A DNA stretch of 64,000 nucleotides from Apricaphanius iberus (Eukaryota; Chordata; Actinopteri; Cyprinodontiformes; Aphaniidae), in the NCBI GenBank assembly GCA_028564705.1, contig JAPXFQ010000247.1, forward strand, positions 2,870,501 to 2,934,500. Reading direction: 5' to 3'. This document shows positions 22,938 through 35,384 of the stretch, piece after piece. The notes below the pieces were generated by a model. That model saw only the letters and a list, made by a program, of their open reading frames with translations, did no database searches and was not told where the DNA came from. Position numbers and translations under genes: made by a program. Within the stretch, counting starts at the first letter, position 1. Each line of letters begins with the position of its first letter.

Positions 22938-23060
22938 GCCTGGTTCATGCTTCTCTGTCAGCAGGCATGCGGAGACACACAGCGCCATCATCCGTTGATG
23001 TATTCTGCAGCAGGCCTGCAAATGGTGATGGAGACATGTTTTTAAAATTTTTTAAATGTC
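22938..23060. repeat. Single end of a Harbinger-like repeat
   Basis: The start AGCCTGGTTCATGCTTCTC resembles the inverted-repeat ends of the elements at 27,204 and 28,491 (AGCCTAGTTTATGC). No matching opposite end is visible, so this is a partial copy lying against the Tc1 fossil. Confidence 0.35.
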
Positions 23061-23157
23061 TCTAGAAAGAGCACAAGTCTGTTACTGATTAGCATGCCAT
23101 TTCCTTACAATTCTTCAACAGCACCGCCATTTAAAAAAAAACAAACAAGAGTGCTGG

Positions 23158-23335
23158 AGTGTCACGTGGTGCTGTGGTTAGAGTGTGCACCCCACCTTAG
23201 TCCTCGGCTCGGCCGGCCTGCGTTGAAGTCCTGGCTCCGCAGACATTTGCCGCATGTCTTCCCCCACTTCTTTCCCCATTTCTGAGCTGACCACTGTCGA
23301 ATAAGGCCACTATATCCACAAAAACTTTAGAAAAA
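23158..23335 (+). repeat. tRNA-derived SINE
   Basis: The head contains an A-box-like GTGGTTAGAGTG and a B-box-like GTTGAAGTCC. Next comes a fixed body (GCCGCATGTCTTCCCCC, then CTTTCCCCATTTCTGAGCTG) and an A-rich tail at 23,320-23,336. This head-body-tail order is that of a pol III-transcribed SINE. It is diverged and presumably inactive. Confidence 0.65.
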
Positions 23336-23339
23336 AAAC

Positions 23340-24130
23340 GAGTTTTTAAGATATCTAGCAGCAGACATGCAGTAGATCGAAAAATGTCTTGTATAGGACA
23401 GGTAATGAGTGTTTGGCCTATATTACAATAACAAGTTAGGAGCTTTTTGTCATGAAAATCTTTTTGAGTGTTGTCAGAGGCGGAACTTGCTGAAGTGAAC
23501 AGTTTTAGTTTAAAAAGCCAAAGTTGATTCTACAATGTTGAGTCAAAAGGAATTAGTAGGAATTAATTGGAGGATTAAGTAGTTCAGAAAATGGATGGAT
23601 GGACGGAATTGGCTCATGTGGCTCTTTTTGTAGGTTTTACGATATAAAATGAAAAAAAAAATTGTAGTTGTAAAGTGACACAATGTTTTGATATGTCTAC
23701 AAAACATGCTCTGTGAGGTCCACAAGCTCAATTAAATCCATGTGTTCTGATTCCAAAAATAGTTTTTCTTGATCCCACTCTTTTTCTGATCTTTTTAAGC
23801 CCCCTTATCTATTTCAGAAAGATGAACTTTCTGAGCTACACTTAAAGCATTTTGATCTCTTTTGTTTTGTCCTCAACCTACTCATGTTCTTGTTTCCACT
23901 CCTGGCATGATTTATTACATGCAAACTCGATTATATTGTCCAATTCACATTTGTCGGTTTATGGCATCTGGGAATAAGCTTGCAGGATGAGATAAATACT
24001 TTAAAAGTCACAGAAAGATACATATATACATTTACTTTTATGATTTGGATACATTGTTTTTATATCAAATGTTTCAATATGTTTAGTACATCTATAATAA
24101 CTATTATCAACAAGATGAATTAAAGCTTAT
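23340..24130. other. Intergenic, nothing recognised
   Basis: AT-rich DNA with a short GGAT stretch at 23,591-23,607. No gene. Confidence 0.55.
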
Positions 24131-24132
24131 AA

Positions 24133-24138
24133 CCCCCC

Positions 24139-24178
<40 letters not shown>

Positions 24179-24186
24179 CACACACA
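24133..24186. repeat. (C)n(CA)n microsatellite
   Basis: Nine C residues run into about 15 CA units, a short TATA stretch and further CACA. Confidence 0.95.
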
Positions 24187-24409
24187 AAAACACTTTTTTA
24201 AAGTGTCATGCATGTTTTCAGTGGGTGGCTCGTGTACCCCATTTTCTCTTTAAGACTGCATCCATCCTTTTCCATTCTAAAAGCTGTTTGGCGTTGCGAA
24301 CTCAGGCTACTTTATGTAACTCTGCGGTTGTGTCATTGCTGCAACACCTGCATTTTAAACCTTATTAGCTATTATATTGTAAAAGGTATGGAGCCTGGCA
24401 TATTTTTGG

Positions 24410-24625
24410 AGTTTTGAGCATGTCAAAAGTTTCTTGACACATTGAGAGGAGAGGATTACAGCCATTATGCCTTGCAGGCGACTCCGTGTGTGTGTGGACA
24501 CAAAGAGCTCTGATTACCACTGGCACTCTTGCCTCACTTCACAGGATTCAGAGCATCGGCTGGCACAGAAAGAAGGTGGCAACGGCTTTAACACAGATGT
24601 TGGCAACATAAAGCAGTTCTAGCCA
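24410..24625. promoter_or_regulatory. Candidate conserved non-coding block
   Basis: Balanced unique sequence including GAGGATTACAGCCATTATG and CTCTGATTACCACTGGCAC, between AT-rich flanks. GGATTA cores suit paired-class homeodomain factors. Inference only. Confidence 0.25.
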
Positions 24626-24629
24626 CACA

Positions 24630-26300
24630 CTGAATTAAAACATGTTCATGGGGTGCAGCCAACCTCTGACAGAACAAAAACCCTGAGGGTTTTACTTGCA
24701 CTACAGCACTTAGCTTTATCTGAATTGTCGATGGCAAACTGTTTTGTTATTTTAATCCACAATATTAATTAACAGAAGTTTTATGTCACCATTAATCTCT
24801 TTATAAATTCCATGAAAGGAATCAGATGTTCTCGGGGTGTTTTTAAATTGGTCTTGATAAAACCTTTTAAAAGGTTCAGTTTTTTTTTTTTACTTTTAAC
24901 TTATTTTTTTGCAAATTTTCTGTCCATAGTTTGTTGCTGACCTTAATAGCATAGCTTGTATTGTGATTCTTAAAAATGAAATGTGAAAATTGTAAGATTG
25001 GAGAATTGGATGAGGAAGGTCCGAGCTAAAATAAAACTATTTATAACAGATGAGCATCTTCAAAAAGACATGCCTGCCCAGATCTGACACAGGACCTAAG
25101 AAAATTCATTTTTTGACTCTCTACTCCTGTATTACAAGCTATGCTGTCAAATTGTGCTGTATTAGGTATTTAACTTTAAAAACTGAAATAGTCTTTGTGA
25201 AAATTAACAAAGTATCTAAAAAAAAAGAAATAAGTAGAAAATTGTTTTTTGCAAAGTGTTGAGTTTAGGCTTTTTTTTCTGTCATAAATTCATTATTAGT
25301 TAGACTTGTGGATGTCCACATTTTTTTTTATCCCCATTGATGCACATGACATCTTTGACAATTTATCAAATTAAATTAAACCCATGTATATTGGTTTAAA
25401 GCTGGAAGTTTTAAAGAGAATGCATATTCAGCACACAGCAGTGCATCCCATCAATTATTTCGCGAATATGTCATCGTCATGACATGAGTTTGTCCAATAG
25501 TTATATTGGAAATTACTTTTTGGAGAGCAAAAATTGTCAAATTCTTAGTTTTGTATACTTTTTTAATGTAATATTTAGCCAGTTGCAAAGCTGCAATGTT
25601 TTTCCATATTATCCACTTTGCAAGATTTTTTAATATTGTTCAACCATAAAACAGACAAACAAAAACTTTTTTAAAGCAGTCCGGGTTTAATAGGGGTTGT
25701 TTTAGACCGTTCCACATTAATTGGATATATTTCAAGACTATTTTAGGATCATGTTCTCCTTTTCCAGTTATACATTTAACAGTTAAGTATTAAAAAAAAA
25801 AATCTTCTTGTGTCCTGATTGAATTCAGCGATTTATACAAAATATCCTGGCTGTTGCAGGTCACAAAATATTTACAAATTGGTTAAATAATGAAAGATGA
25901 AGCACTTACTGTTTCTATTTATTTTATTTTATTTTTGGCAAACATTATTCAATCCATTTTGGTAAAAAGAGGTTTATTATAAATAGCTTTACGTCAACAT
26001 ACAATTTTATTATGATGGCTATTTAGCTTTTTTAGCTGATTGCTTTCAGACTGGATGAAATGTTTAAACAGCTAATCTGTGTATTTTGCTCTTGTGTGTA
26101 TGTGTAACCACACCTACAAACCAAAATAAAAGCTCACGTGCATGAGCAAATTAAAATTAGGATTTAAAATCAAATAACACATTTAAAGTAGTAGATCATC
26201 AGTTGTAAACACTTTAAAAAATAAAAACAACGGCAACATTTCTGTCTTCATTACTAGACCTACAATAAATTTTGATGAGCCTGCTAAACACAATACATTC
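24630..26300. other. AT-rich intergenic, nothing recognised
   Basis: Long AT-rich stretch with T and A runs and no exon, hairpin or repeat that I can name. Confidence 0.55.
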
Positions 26301-26309
26301 ACTCACACA

Positions 26310-26480
26310 TGCATTACCCTGTTTACGTCGCCCATGGCAACAGGAACTTGGCGGAGATCAGTGGTGATGTCAGCATTGATGTACGAGTGTTGGAGGGTGA
26401 AGAATGACCTCAGCACAGGGGATGTCCCAGAGGAGCCATATCAGCTGCAGCTAGCACTTTCCTCTACCATTTTCTCACAC
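26310..26480. promoter_or_regulatory. Candidate regulatory block with X-box
   Basis: GTCGCCCATGGCAAC at 26,327-26,341 satisfies the RFX X-box consensus GTNRCC-N3-RGYAAC completely. The following 130 bases are balanced and non-repetitive. RFX factors commonly act on cilia-related and neural genes. Whether this site is used is unknown. Confidence 0.35.
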
Positions 26481-26484
26481 TCTG

Positions 26485-27200
26485 TATCACGACTAATAAC
26501 TAAAGCTGCCCGTTCTTTAAACCCATGCATCTGATACTTCATAGAAGGTACAAATCATGGTGAAGGTCTGACACACTCAAGAAAGACACACATCTGGTGC
26601 TGGGAATATTTAGATCAATGGGAGGCAGATGGTTAAAGTTCATTTGAGGGGCCAGTTCTGATTGATAAAACAAAATGCTTCAGAATGAACCAGTTTCATT
26701 TTTAAAACTTACAATGTGTAAGCATTAGCATTTTGCTACAGAGATGGTTCCCAAAGGTTTTCAGGCTAAATCTACATTTGAAGGATGGAACTTTTCCAGG
26801 CCTCACACCTCAGTAAGAATGGTGGCAAACATGCATGTCGTGTTAGTTTAAAAAAAAGCACAGATAATGAGGTAAAAATATAGACATTTTTTTTTCAGTT
26901 TCCTATAATGATTTTAATATTTTTTATTATTTTCTTGTGATGATAAAGGCAAATTGCTATTGTTTTTAGGTACTTTTTGTTTGGCTTAGATTTTCAGAAA
27001 AAAGAAACAAAGTAATACATTTTAAATACATTTTATCACTGGCTGGTCTATTTATATAAGGTTCTCCAATGAGGCTGCATTTAAAATGTTTTTTTTTGCC
27101 ATATTGAAGGTCATAGAGTTCTCTTGTAAAGACTTGCTCACGTGAGATCTAGACTTTTAGTCTCTCATGGTTTTCTTAAACCCACCCCCCTACCAGAGTC
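26485..27200. other. Intergenic, nothing recognised
   Basis: AT-rich unique DNA with no exon signals. Confidence 0.55.
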
Positions 27201-27203
27201 TAA

Positions 27204-27463
27204 AGCCTAGTATATACTTCTCCATCTACATTGAAACGGATTGTAATCAGTAGTCAATGCAGCGTTTGGATACTACATGCTTTATATTGAGAGGACAATT
27301 TCTCTAATATGGTATTTAAAAAAAGTTAACACCCCCTGCTGTCCTGTTGGTGAATTGCTTTGCAACACTGAAAAAGCAACAGAGAACTACAAATGAAAAA
27401 CATTTCTGTCAATACGTCTGCGTCTGGGTGCAAATTAGCTGACTGATAAGTATAAAGTAGGCT
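27204..27463. mobile_element. Short Harbinger-like MITE (deletion derivative)
   Basis: The 260-bp element is flanked by TAA on both sides (27,201-27,203 and 27,464-27,466). Its ends are inverted: AGCCTAGTATATACTTCTCC against AGCCTACTTTATACTTATCA. Both halves match the longer element at 28,491-29,690: the TTGGATACTACATGCTTTAT block on the left, and the CCCCTGCTGTCCTG to CGTCTGCGTCTG block on the right. The middle is missing. Confidence 0.7.
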
Positions 27464-27589
27464 TAACTCTACCCACATTTCCAGTTAGAAAATTTGCCTA
27501 GAGGAGGTGTCACCTGGCAGACATGCAAACAATCAAGGGAGAGGGCTCAGCGTGGTCTGGAGAGCAAGTTAAGCTCCTTTGGGTGTTTT

Positions 27590-28340
27590 TCAGTGTGAAG
27601 GCGCCTCGCCTACCGATGCATTGCCTTGCTCACAAGGACACTGTCCTTCCTTGAAGGACAACAGTTAAATGTAGCATACTTACCTCACGTGACACTTATA
27701 CCGGCTTACGTCCTCTGTTTACATTCCGTCTGTCATAGTAGCATAGTAGCGGAGTAACATTCCTTCAGCCATGAAACTGGAAATGTATAACAAGCATATG
27801 TAAGTGAGTTAGTACTTATATAACCATATATAACTACTTTGGATCTAAAAAAAATAACTATAATAAAAAATGTTTGATATAAGCCTGATAGCTACAATTA
27901 GTTGACTTACAATTAAACTGGAAATTTACCCATGAAGTAGCTGCTGCCGGCTCCTACTGCGCTGTATGCTGGGAAATTTTTTCACTGACGGAAAGCATCA
28001 AGGCACCTCGCATGTATCCTTGGTGAGTTAGTTAAACGGCAGACAAACGGAAGACAGTTTCCTTGGTAGCAAACGAATGGTGGAACACGCCTTGGAGGTT
28101 CCTGATGACGTATCTCCTAGGCAATTGGGGCGGTACCAAGGCATCAAGGGGAGGTTCCTTGGCATTGAGAAACACCCTTTGTCTCAGAACAATGTTTTGT
28201 TGTGAAGAATCTCTTTCCTCCTCCTTCACCAGAGGGAAAGGGTGGAAAGGTAGGGTGGTTCTGTGGAGGAGGATTGGGTGGAGACTCGACTCGTTTTATA
28301 CTCCACATTGCAAGATGGCTGATGTCAGCCATCATCTCGG
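27590..28340. repeat. Probable transposon-derived segment
   Basis: This part has more CpG than its surroundings, recurring AAGGCACCTCG and GGCATCAAGG motifs, and a small palindrome TCCTTCCTTGAAGGA near 27,645. Open frames on both strands cross it without splice context. I suspect an old DNA transposon but cannot find its ends. Confidence 0.3.
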
Positions 28341-28490
28341 ACTGAATAGCAATGCCCAATTCAAATTCAAGTGCAGTATAGAGTTTTAATCTGAAGAAAG
28401 TGCCTGAGGATTTTAGGCAGGAAAATAATATTTTTACTAAGATGCACAAAAATACTAAAATAATTACCGCACATGTAGACAACCATGTTA

Positions 28491-29690
28491 AGCCTAGTTT
28501 ATGCTACTACATTTTGATGGAGATGGATTGACACAGTGGCATTATCCATCGACGCAAGTGCTCTCTGTCATCTACGCAGGGAAGGACGGAGTAGAGGTCC
28601 ATTTTCTAAATATCTGTCTCTGTCAACATAGAGTGTATGCCTGTGATTTGTGACTTCAACAGCAGCCATAGATCGCTCCACCGAAATAGGGCTCTATAAT
28701 CACTATAATCACTAATTAATGCTGTGTTTGGGCACTACATGCTTTATATTGAAAGTAGAGGATGGATACCCGACCTTATTAATAAAAATAACAACAGGTT
28801 TGTTTATGCTGGCTGCGGACCATCTTGCACATGCGTTTACCCTTTCAAAACTGAGTGAAAAAATTGAAAAACAAAATTATTTAATTTTATTATTAATCAT
28901 TATTTGTTGACATAAACTAAATTAAGATACAATCAAATATATTAAGATCATTAAACTTAAAGATAAGAATTCACTTGACTTATACAATCATAGCAGGTGA
29001 GATTTATTTATTTTTTTCCTGTGGCAGCATCAGCAGCATGTTGTCCGCCTTCTCAGACCATGCAGTGTAAATTAAGGATGGCAGAGAACGGCTGCAGGGT
29101 GCGTGACGGAACAGAGCGCATGTTGTGGGAATCAATACCCTCGGTTTATTAAACCGTACGCACCTGTGTTCTGCTCCGGTCGGGCTCGGTCCTAAATATC
29201 TTAATGCTAGAGCTTTGTTACTGCTCTATCGGACGCAGGCCGGGCTCGGACAGAAAATGCGGCCTGATCTGCACTCAATTCAATAATTCAATAATTCAAA
29301 GGATAATTTATCTAATCTAGTCTTTTCGTGATTTTGAACACAAGGAGATCTAGGAAAACAACAGAAAAGTCTGCTTTGTTTGTTTACACGCATTTTTAGA
29401 GTATTCAATGAGCTGCACCTCTAGTAAAAAGCTTTACAGCTTAATCAAAACTTACTTTCTGTTGTCCATTGCTCCTTGAGGGGGAAATGCGTTTACAGCC
29501 TGAAGAAAAAATAGAAATTACGCTACAATGGTAGGAACCCGCCACGGAAAGTTAGCATCCCCTGCTGTCCTGGTCGGGAATGGCTTTCCAGATCTGAAAA
29601 ATCAATGCAGAATGGAGAAAAAGAAAATGTTTCTATTAATACATCTGCGTCTGCATGCAAATTCGGCGTCAGAGTACTATAAACTAGGCT
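28491..29690. mobile_element. 1.2-kb Harbinger-like element
   Basis: TTA flanks both sides (28,488-28,490 and 29,691-29,693). The ends are inverted repeats: AGCCTAGTTTATGCTACTAC against AGCCTAGTTTATAGTACTCT. The outer parts match the short element at 27,204. The interior (about 28,760-29,500) includes a CpG-rich segment with GGTCGGGCTCGG and GGCCGGGCTCGGACAG motifs that looks like a second repeat, possibly hAT-derived. No intact transposase is visible. Confidence 0.7.
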
Positions 29691-29699
29691 TTAGACATT

Positions 29700-31560
29700 T
29701 GTTAATACAGTTTGTCAGCAAAAATGTTAAATAAGTTCATTTAGGGCTGAGTTGCTCTTTAAGCTGTAATTATAGCTGTGTATTTCTTTTCCTTCCCTTT
29801 AACTCCCAACACCTTGGTATCTCCTTCTTGAACCTCTTTCTATCCTCATCTTTCAAAACATACACAAGATTATTGCTGGCTTCATGTCCAAAAGAATGTT
29901 TTGAATGTATTAAATAAAATAGCCTCAGCTTTCTCACACCACAGAATTGATTTTTTAACAGATAAATGAATAAAGGCAACAGTGATTGCTAACGTTGGCA
30001 GAAAAACAATTACAATCTGGTTTCGTGCATTGGTCCTCTCTGAGCTTGACTTTCTGTACACTGTCCTAGACAGATAAACTAAGATAAAGACATGCTACTG
30101 TCTTCTGATTGGGTAATTAAAAAAGGGTTGATGAAAATTAAAAGACAGGAAGAGAATTTTATCAATATAATTTCTTGCAACTATTTTTTTTTTAATTTTT
30201 TAATTTAGAGTTAGATTGAGTTAAAAAAAAAAAGGTAAAGGGTTTGATGTTTTTTACTAGGAAACATTGTCTATGTTCTTAAGCTCTGTTTCTGCGGTAT
30301 GTTTACATCTCACCTCAAATTATCTGAGCCATCACCAGAACATCTGTTTAGTTAACGGTGACAATGTTCTATTCAGCAGGTTTTTGCTCAACCACCAGTC
30401 ATAAATTAATAGTTGCTTTGTTCTTGGACAGTTCTGTCACCTAACATGAATGGAAAAATGGTAAACCCCACCACACCCATTCATATAGATCCAACATGTG
30501 TTTAGATGTGTTTGGGGGGAAAATACAAATTGTATTCACTCAGGTTTAAGAATAAATCTTTGAATCTGTTGATGAGCATGATTTTTCAAACTGGAGTCAG
30601 AAGGGGATCGTAAGCCATAGATAAATCAGTTCTTAGCTCATCTTCTCTGGAATATATTTTCCATTGGAAGGCAGCTGTGTTTAAGGTGAGGGCAGGAAAA
30701 GACACCAGCCAAAAAAAAAAAAATGTGTAGGAAACGGAATTGAGATTATTGTGAACGTTTTTGGTTGCTTACCAGATTAATGGCATGTATTTCTCTTTAT
30801 ATCCTGAGCTGATTTCTCCTTTTTGACTTATGTCTTTATTAAACCATTTGAAAATCAGAAAATGATGTAGAAGGTTTAGAAGGGAACATTAAATAGACTA
30901 ATTTATAATGTAGGGCCATTCGGCAAAACATAAATTAAAATGGTATCACCTTTACTTGACCTGAGCAAAACTGAATGTATTATCTGAACTTTGCCCCAGG
31001 GGGAGCTCTTACTTCAATTGTGGAGTTTAAAACCCTTTTTATCTAATTCTTTTTCTGGCCCTAAAGCCCTAAACTATCATCATTTAATCTCTCTTTTATG
31101 TGCTATAAACTCCCTAAAAAGTTGATTTTGAAGGGGTGTTCAGTTGAAGTTTGTTTAATTGTATTTTATTGTACACAGAGGGAAATTCAAAGATCTAATT
31201 CACATGCAAAGAGAAACCATTTTCCACCACCCTTTTCTATCCATTACATCATAGGTTAAAGTCAGACCACAGCTGTAAACATGTTTCCACCACATGTTCT
31301 TGGCTTTCTAACACCAGACATTTCCCTGTATAAACACAGAGAATCAGATGTCTCACAGATCAAACCTGACTGAGCTGGTGAAACCATCTTCTCAAAAGTG
31401 AGAGGAACAAATTTTTCAGAGGTCAGTTGAGTGATTTATTCTCCTCTCTTATTCGATTGCTACTGTCCTAAGTGGCTAAAGAAGCATTTAAATCACTGTT
31501 ACACAATGAGAGTGTTGGCTTAGTTGTCAGCAATATTAATAGTGGTTAAAACCGTCAGAG
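29700..31560. other. Intergenic, nothing recognised
   Basis: AT-rich unique DNA. A short TATTTTATTGTACACAGAGG segment at 31,160 resembles a common fish repeat. No gene. Confidence 0.5.
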
Positions 31561-31583
31561 AGACATGTTTTCCATGTCATTTT

Positions 31584-31700
31584 TGGACGTCCAATTTTGG
31601 TCCACTGAAGCGGTTGTTTTGTAATGCCAGGTGACATCTTTTTTGGACGTCTACTGCACATATAATTTTCACGTCCGTGGGACATCTGTGCAAAGGCTAT
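31584..31700. repeat. GACGTC-rich repeat, left block
   Basis: GGACGTCCA, GGACGTCTACTGCACAT and CACGTCCGTGGGACATCT follow each other within 100 bases. A related cluster lies at 32,320-32,465, with GACGTCCAAATAG twice, then CTGCACATGCATAGGACATC. The two blocks flank a retroposon-like 3' end, suggesting one older repeat split by insertion. Confidence 0.4.
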
Positions 31701-32084
31701 TTATTATGTGGTCATTTTAGACATCTTTTCAACATCAAACTTAGGTTGATTTTAGACATTGTTTTGTAGTGGGTGAAGGACATGTTCCAAATATTCCAAA
31801 TACCTCCATTTAACTGTACATGTAAATGTACTGAGTGTTAAAGTTTGACTTCTGTCATCCTTCTTCTCTATGTATCTTTTAAGCGCCTTATGCATAAGTG
31901 AGCAGAGATTGTTAACTAGCCACTCGATGCAGACACCTAAGTCCCGTAAACTACCATCTCTAAAATGGTGCAGGGACAAACCCAACCAAACACTGACAAC
32001 AACATAACTCAAACGACAACTAAAGTTGGTCTGTTAAACCTACATGTTTCTGTTTTTCTCTAATCATGCTTCTGTAATCATGTA

Positions 32085-32175
32085 TTTGGTATTATTTTCA
32101 CTGAATCATGTAAAGCACCTTGAATTGCTTTGTGTTGAAAGTGTGCTATATAAATAATATTGCCTCTCCTTGACC
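32085..32175 (+). repeat. Retroposon-like 3' end
   Basis: The segment ATGTAAAGCACCTTGAATTG then GTGTGCTATATAAATAATAT and TTGCCTCTCC matches, from memory, a very common teleost 3' end (the 'AAAGCACTTTGAATTGCC' family with a pentanucleotide tail). The upstream body is not identifiable. Confidence 0.45.
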
Positions 32176-32319
32176 TAAAGAACATGATTACATTTGGAAC
32201 ATAAATTATAATCAAATTGGAGAAATTCTAAAATTAACATGAAAACATTACCCTGTGTGAAACCTTCCCACCACGTTGAAAAAAAAAATCACATAGTTCA
32301 CGGTTCAAATGTTAAAGTG

Positions 32320-32465
32320 CATATTGACGTCCAAATAGGGACATGACTAGACGTCCAAATAGTGAACCTAATTTGCACGTCATTTAGTAGTCCAGAAATG
32401 GTCTTGGAACGACCGACGCAATAAAGACATGAACTGCACATGCATAGGACATCTAATGTTTGGTG
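32320..32465. repeat. GACGTC-rich repeat, right block
   Basis: Contains two tandem-like GACGTCCAAATAG units 26 bases apart, then GCACGTCATTTAG and CTGCACATGCATAGGACATC. It is related to the block at 31,584. Confidence 0.4.
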
Positions 32466-32479
32466 GGAAATCACTGATT

Positions 32480-33850
32480 AATTATCATTCTTACTATTAA
32501 AAAAATGAATAGCTACAAGGCAACACCCTGATCAGCAGACACAAATGTGAGTTTCAATTGACTGTTTATGTCACTTAGAAAGAATAAAGGTTTGAGTTCG
32601 TGCACGGCAAAAGTTTTTTAGAGGTTATCAAATTCTAACCTGCCAAAAGCCAGATCTGTGTGTAACCCCGCCCGGTGTCAAATCTACACATTGATCTGGA
32701 GCTGCCCCCATAGAAAGCTTCTTAAAAAAGCCATCTTGTATGATAATTTGAGCTGAGTGGAGGACGCACCAGCAAGTGTCCACTTACCATGATTTTTCTT
32801 TAGGCATCCACAGCATCTCAAGTTTCTTCACTATGAGCAGTGCAAGCTAGTAAAGCACACTCATCTTTACCATCAATAAATAAGCAAATTGCTTCCCTTT
32901 ACTCATTTTTCAATAAGGAAATTGTCTCTAGTTCTCTCTAAAATAAATTCCATTGCTGCTTATATGCGTACGTCCACCGGCGCAGCCATGTTTGTTTTGC
33001 TTTGTCTGGGCAATTGGGGTGCTATGGCCATACCTGAACACCCCCCATGGCGCCCGCCCCAAAGCACAATGCCAACAAACGATTGGGCAGCACCACCACT
33101 GGAGTGGAGTCAGACTGTTTAGTTGGAGCAGTACAAGATTTTCATGGATTCAAAAAACATGAAATCTCACAAGAATCCAGCTTGCAGTACAAGGTTAATC
33201 AAGCTGACTGACATCACTGGATTCCTTTATCTTATATTACCTGCTTGCAACAGCATACCTCAAGTTACATCTTGTTTGGGAAAAACTGTGCAAAGTCTAT
33301 GATCCACTGATGCCTGTGCATGTTTATGCTTAAAGTGTGTTTAATGGCGGCTCAGAAAAAAACGTTGCCATATAATAACACACCAAATGGCTGTAATGGC
33401 AGAAAAATAATGAGGGGGGCAGAGGGCACCAATCTGACTTAGGTTGATGATGTCTGAAGGGAATTTAGTCATGTTTTAGTTTCTTTTAAAAATATAGTTG
33501 AGAATTTTTGAAATACATGCCAGACTTAACGTAATCAGTCTATCGCAGTTTAATCAGTCAGGCTCCAAACATATGGCATATATTGACATTGATGTTTCAT
33601 ACCCTGATTAATATTTAGTGTGTAGTTAAACTGTTAAATGTACTGTCATTTTATTTTTATTTCTGCATAAATATTTAAGATAAACATTTAAGATAACTCT
33701 GTGAAGGCAAAAGAAGGTAAAAACCACACTAAACTCTACAAAAAGTCAGCTTCACACCACAGGATATGGATCTGACTTATTTTTAAAAACAATATGCAGC
33801 CAGCATGGGCTCAAGATCAAACCCCGCAGCTCAAACAGTCTCTGCCAACA
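32480..33850. other. Intergenic, partly CpG-bearing
   Basis: The part at 32,965-33,110 has several CpG sites (GTACGTCCACCGGCGCAGCC) and a 77-codon open frame with no splice context. Possibly an old repeat. I do not assign a gene. Confidence 0.4.
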
Positions 33851-33859
33851 CCATCCCCC

Positions 33860-33892
33860 TGTGTGTGTGTGTGTGTGTGTGTGGGTGTGTGT
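33860..33892. repeat. (TG)n microsatellite
   Basis: About 16 TG units with one GGG interruption. Confidence 0.95.
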
Positions 33893-33894
33893 CT

Positions 33895-35380
33895 GTTTGG
33901 ATGTGTTTCATGGACAGTGTCTTTCTAATGCTTTCGTTTCTGAATGTATTTGATTTTTTTAAGCATTTTTTCCAATTTGCTTTATCAGTAATACTTTTTT
34001 CATTGTTTAAGTTGTAGTTCTTTTCAAATATCAGACCAAATTCTTGTTGTATTTCAAAGTGACAGAATGTTTGACTATTTAATTCATCACATTTTAAGCT
34101 TTTTTATTATGCATTTATTTTCAGCAATCCTTATTTAACTATCCCGTCATGAAATAATTTCATAGAAATGAAAGTAAGGATGTTTCAGTCCCCATTGGCA
34201 TTTTTAAAATATTTATTATCTGGGATCTCTCTCCCTCTAACATGGCGTTTCTCCCTGCCTGTGTGAGCTTCCAGAGCTTTCTATCTTTCTATATTGCTCT
34301 ACTCTGCAGATGTAATAACAATAAAATCAGTACTTCAGTTAAACTAGAGTAGGTGAAACGCCCATAAGTCTTCTTCGACTTCAGTCTCTTCATTGAGTTA
34401 CGAGAATTGTCATATTCCCTGGATGCCTTTACTAATAATTACTTATCGCTAAATAGAAATAATCTTGAAATTGCTTTTCCCGTAACAACCCCAAAAAACG
34501 TTCCAAATTTAGATTAACAGCACCCTCCACAGCCGTTAATCAAACAGTTGTTACGGAGACTTGCTGACATCATGTTGTCTCTCTTCAGTTTTCTAAATTT
34601 CTACTTTTTAGATTCTCACTACTTTGCCTTGTCTGTTACAGTTTTAGTTGTTTTAAACTTGCTACTTACAGCTTGCTGTGGATATGGACAGATCCAAGTG
34701 AACGCGTATTTTTTCTGTTGCAGTGTCCTAACTTTTTATGACCAAATATCTGCCTTGTCATCTTCCCTTGTCTTTGCCATTTTGAAGAGTTGCAAAGAGA
34801 AATAGGCCTTTAAGTCACATCATAGTCATAGCCTATGGAAACAGGTTATCTAAGATTGCTGAATTATTTTACTGGAATCAGTAAGGGTAAAAATAAATGT
34901 GACACCAGCGATTTTGTTTAAAAAAAATCTCTTAATACCTCATTGTTTTTTCCTGTCAAATTAACTGCATTCAACCTAACGGTTGTATTTTTTTTTTAGC
35001 TTGTTAGATTATGTTCTGCAGCTAAATATAAATGTCTCTTAAATCTTTTCAGTATGTCTTAAACAATTTGCAATTAGTTGTTGACTGTGTAAAATCATCT
35101 ATTAAGGATTAGAGGTTGTGTTGAGCTGATATAGAACCAAATGCACATAAGTTCTTTCACCCAAGATTAATTCAATGTGTATGAACCTATTAACCTTTAT
35201 ACAGCATCTGGCCCTGCTTAGCTGTTTTGGCTCCAGGGAAGCTTTGCTCTTCCAGAAAGGTGATGGGTTAGTGGACCAATCTGTGAACTGATCGGCTCCT
35301 AACCTAACTGGAAGATCACATTTGAAAGCCGCTAATGATTTTTTGTTTAATATAGTTTGTTGTTTGTGTTTGTATTTAAT
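33895..35380. other. AT-rich intergenic, nothing recognised
   Basis: No exon or named repeat. Short hydrophobic open frames are explained by T-rich composition. Confidence 0.55.
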
Positions 35381-35384
35381 GAGA

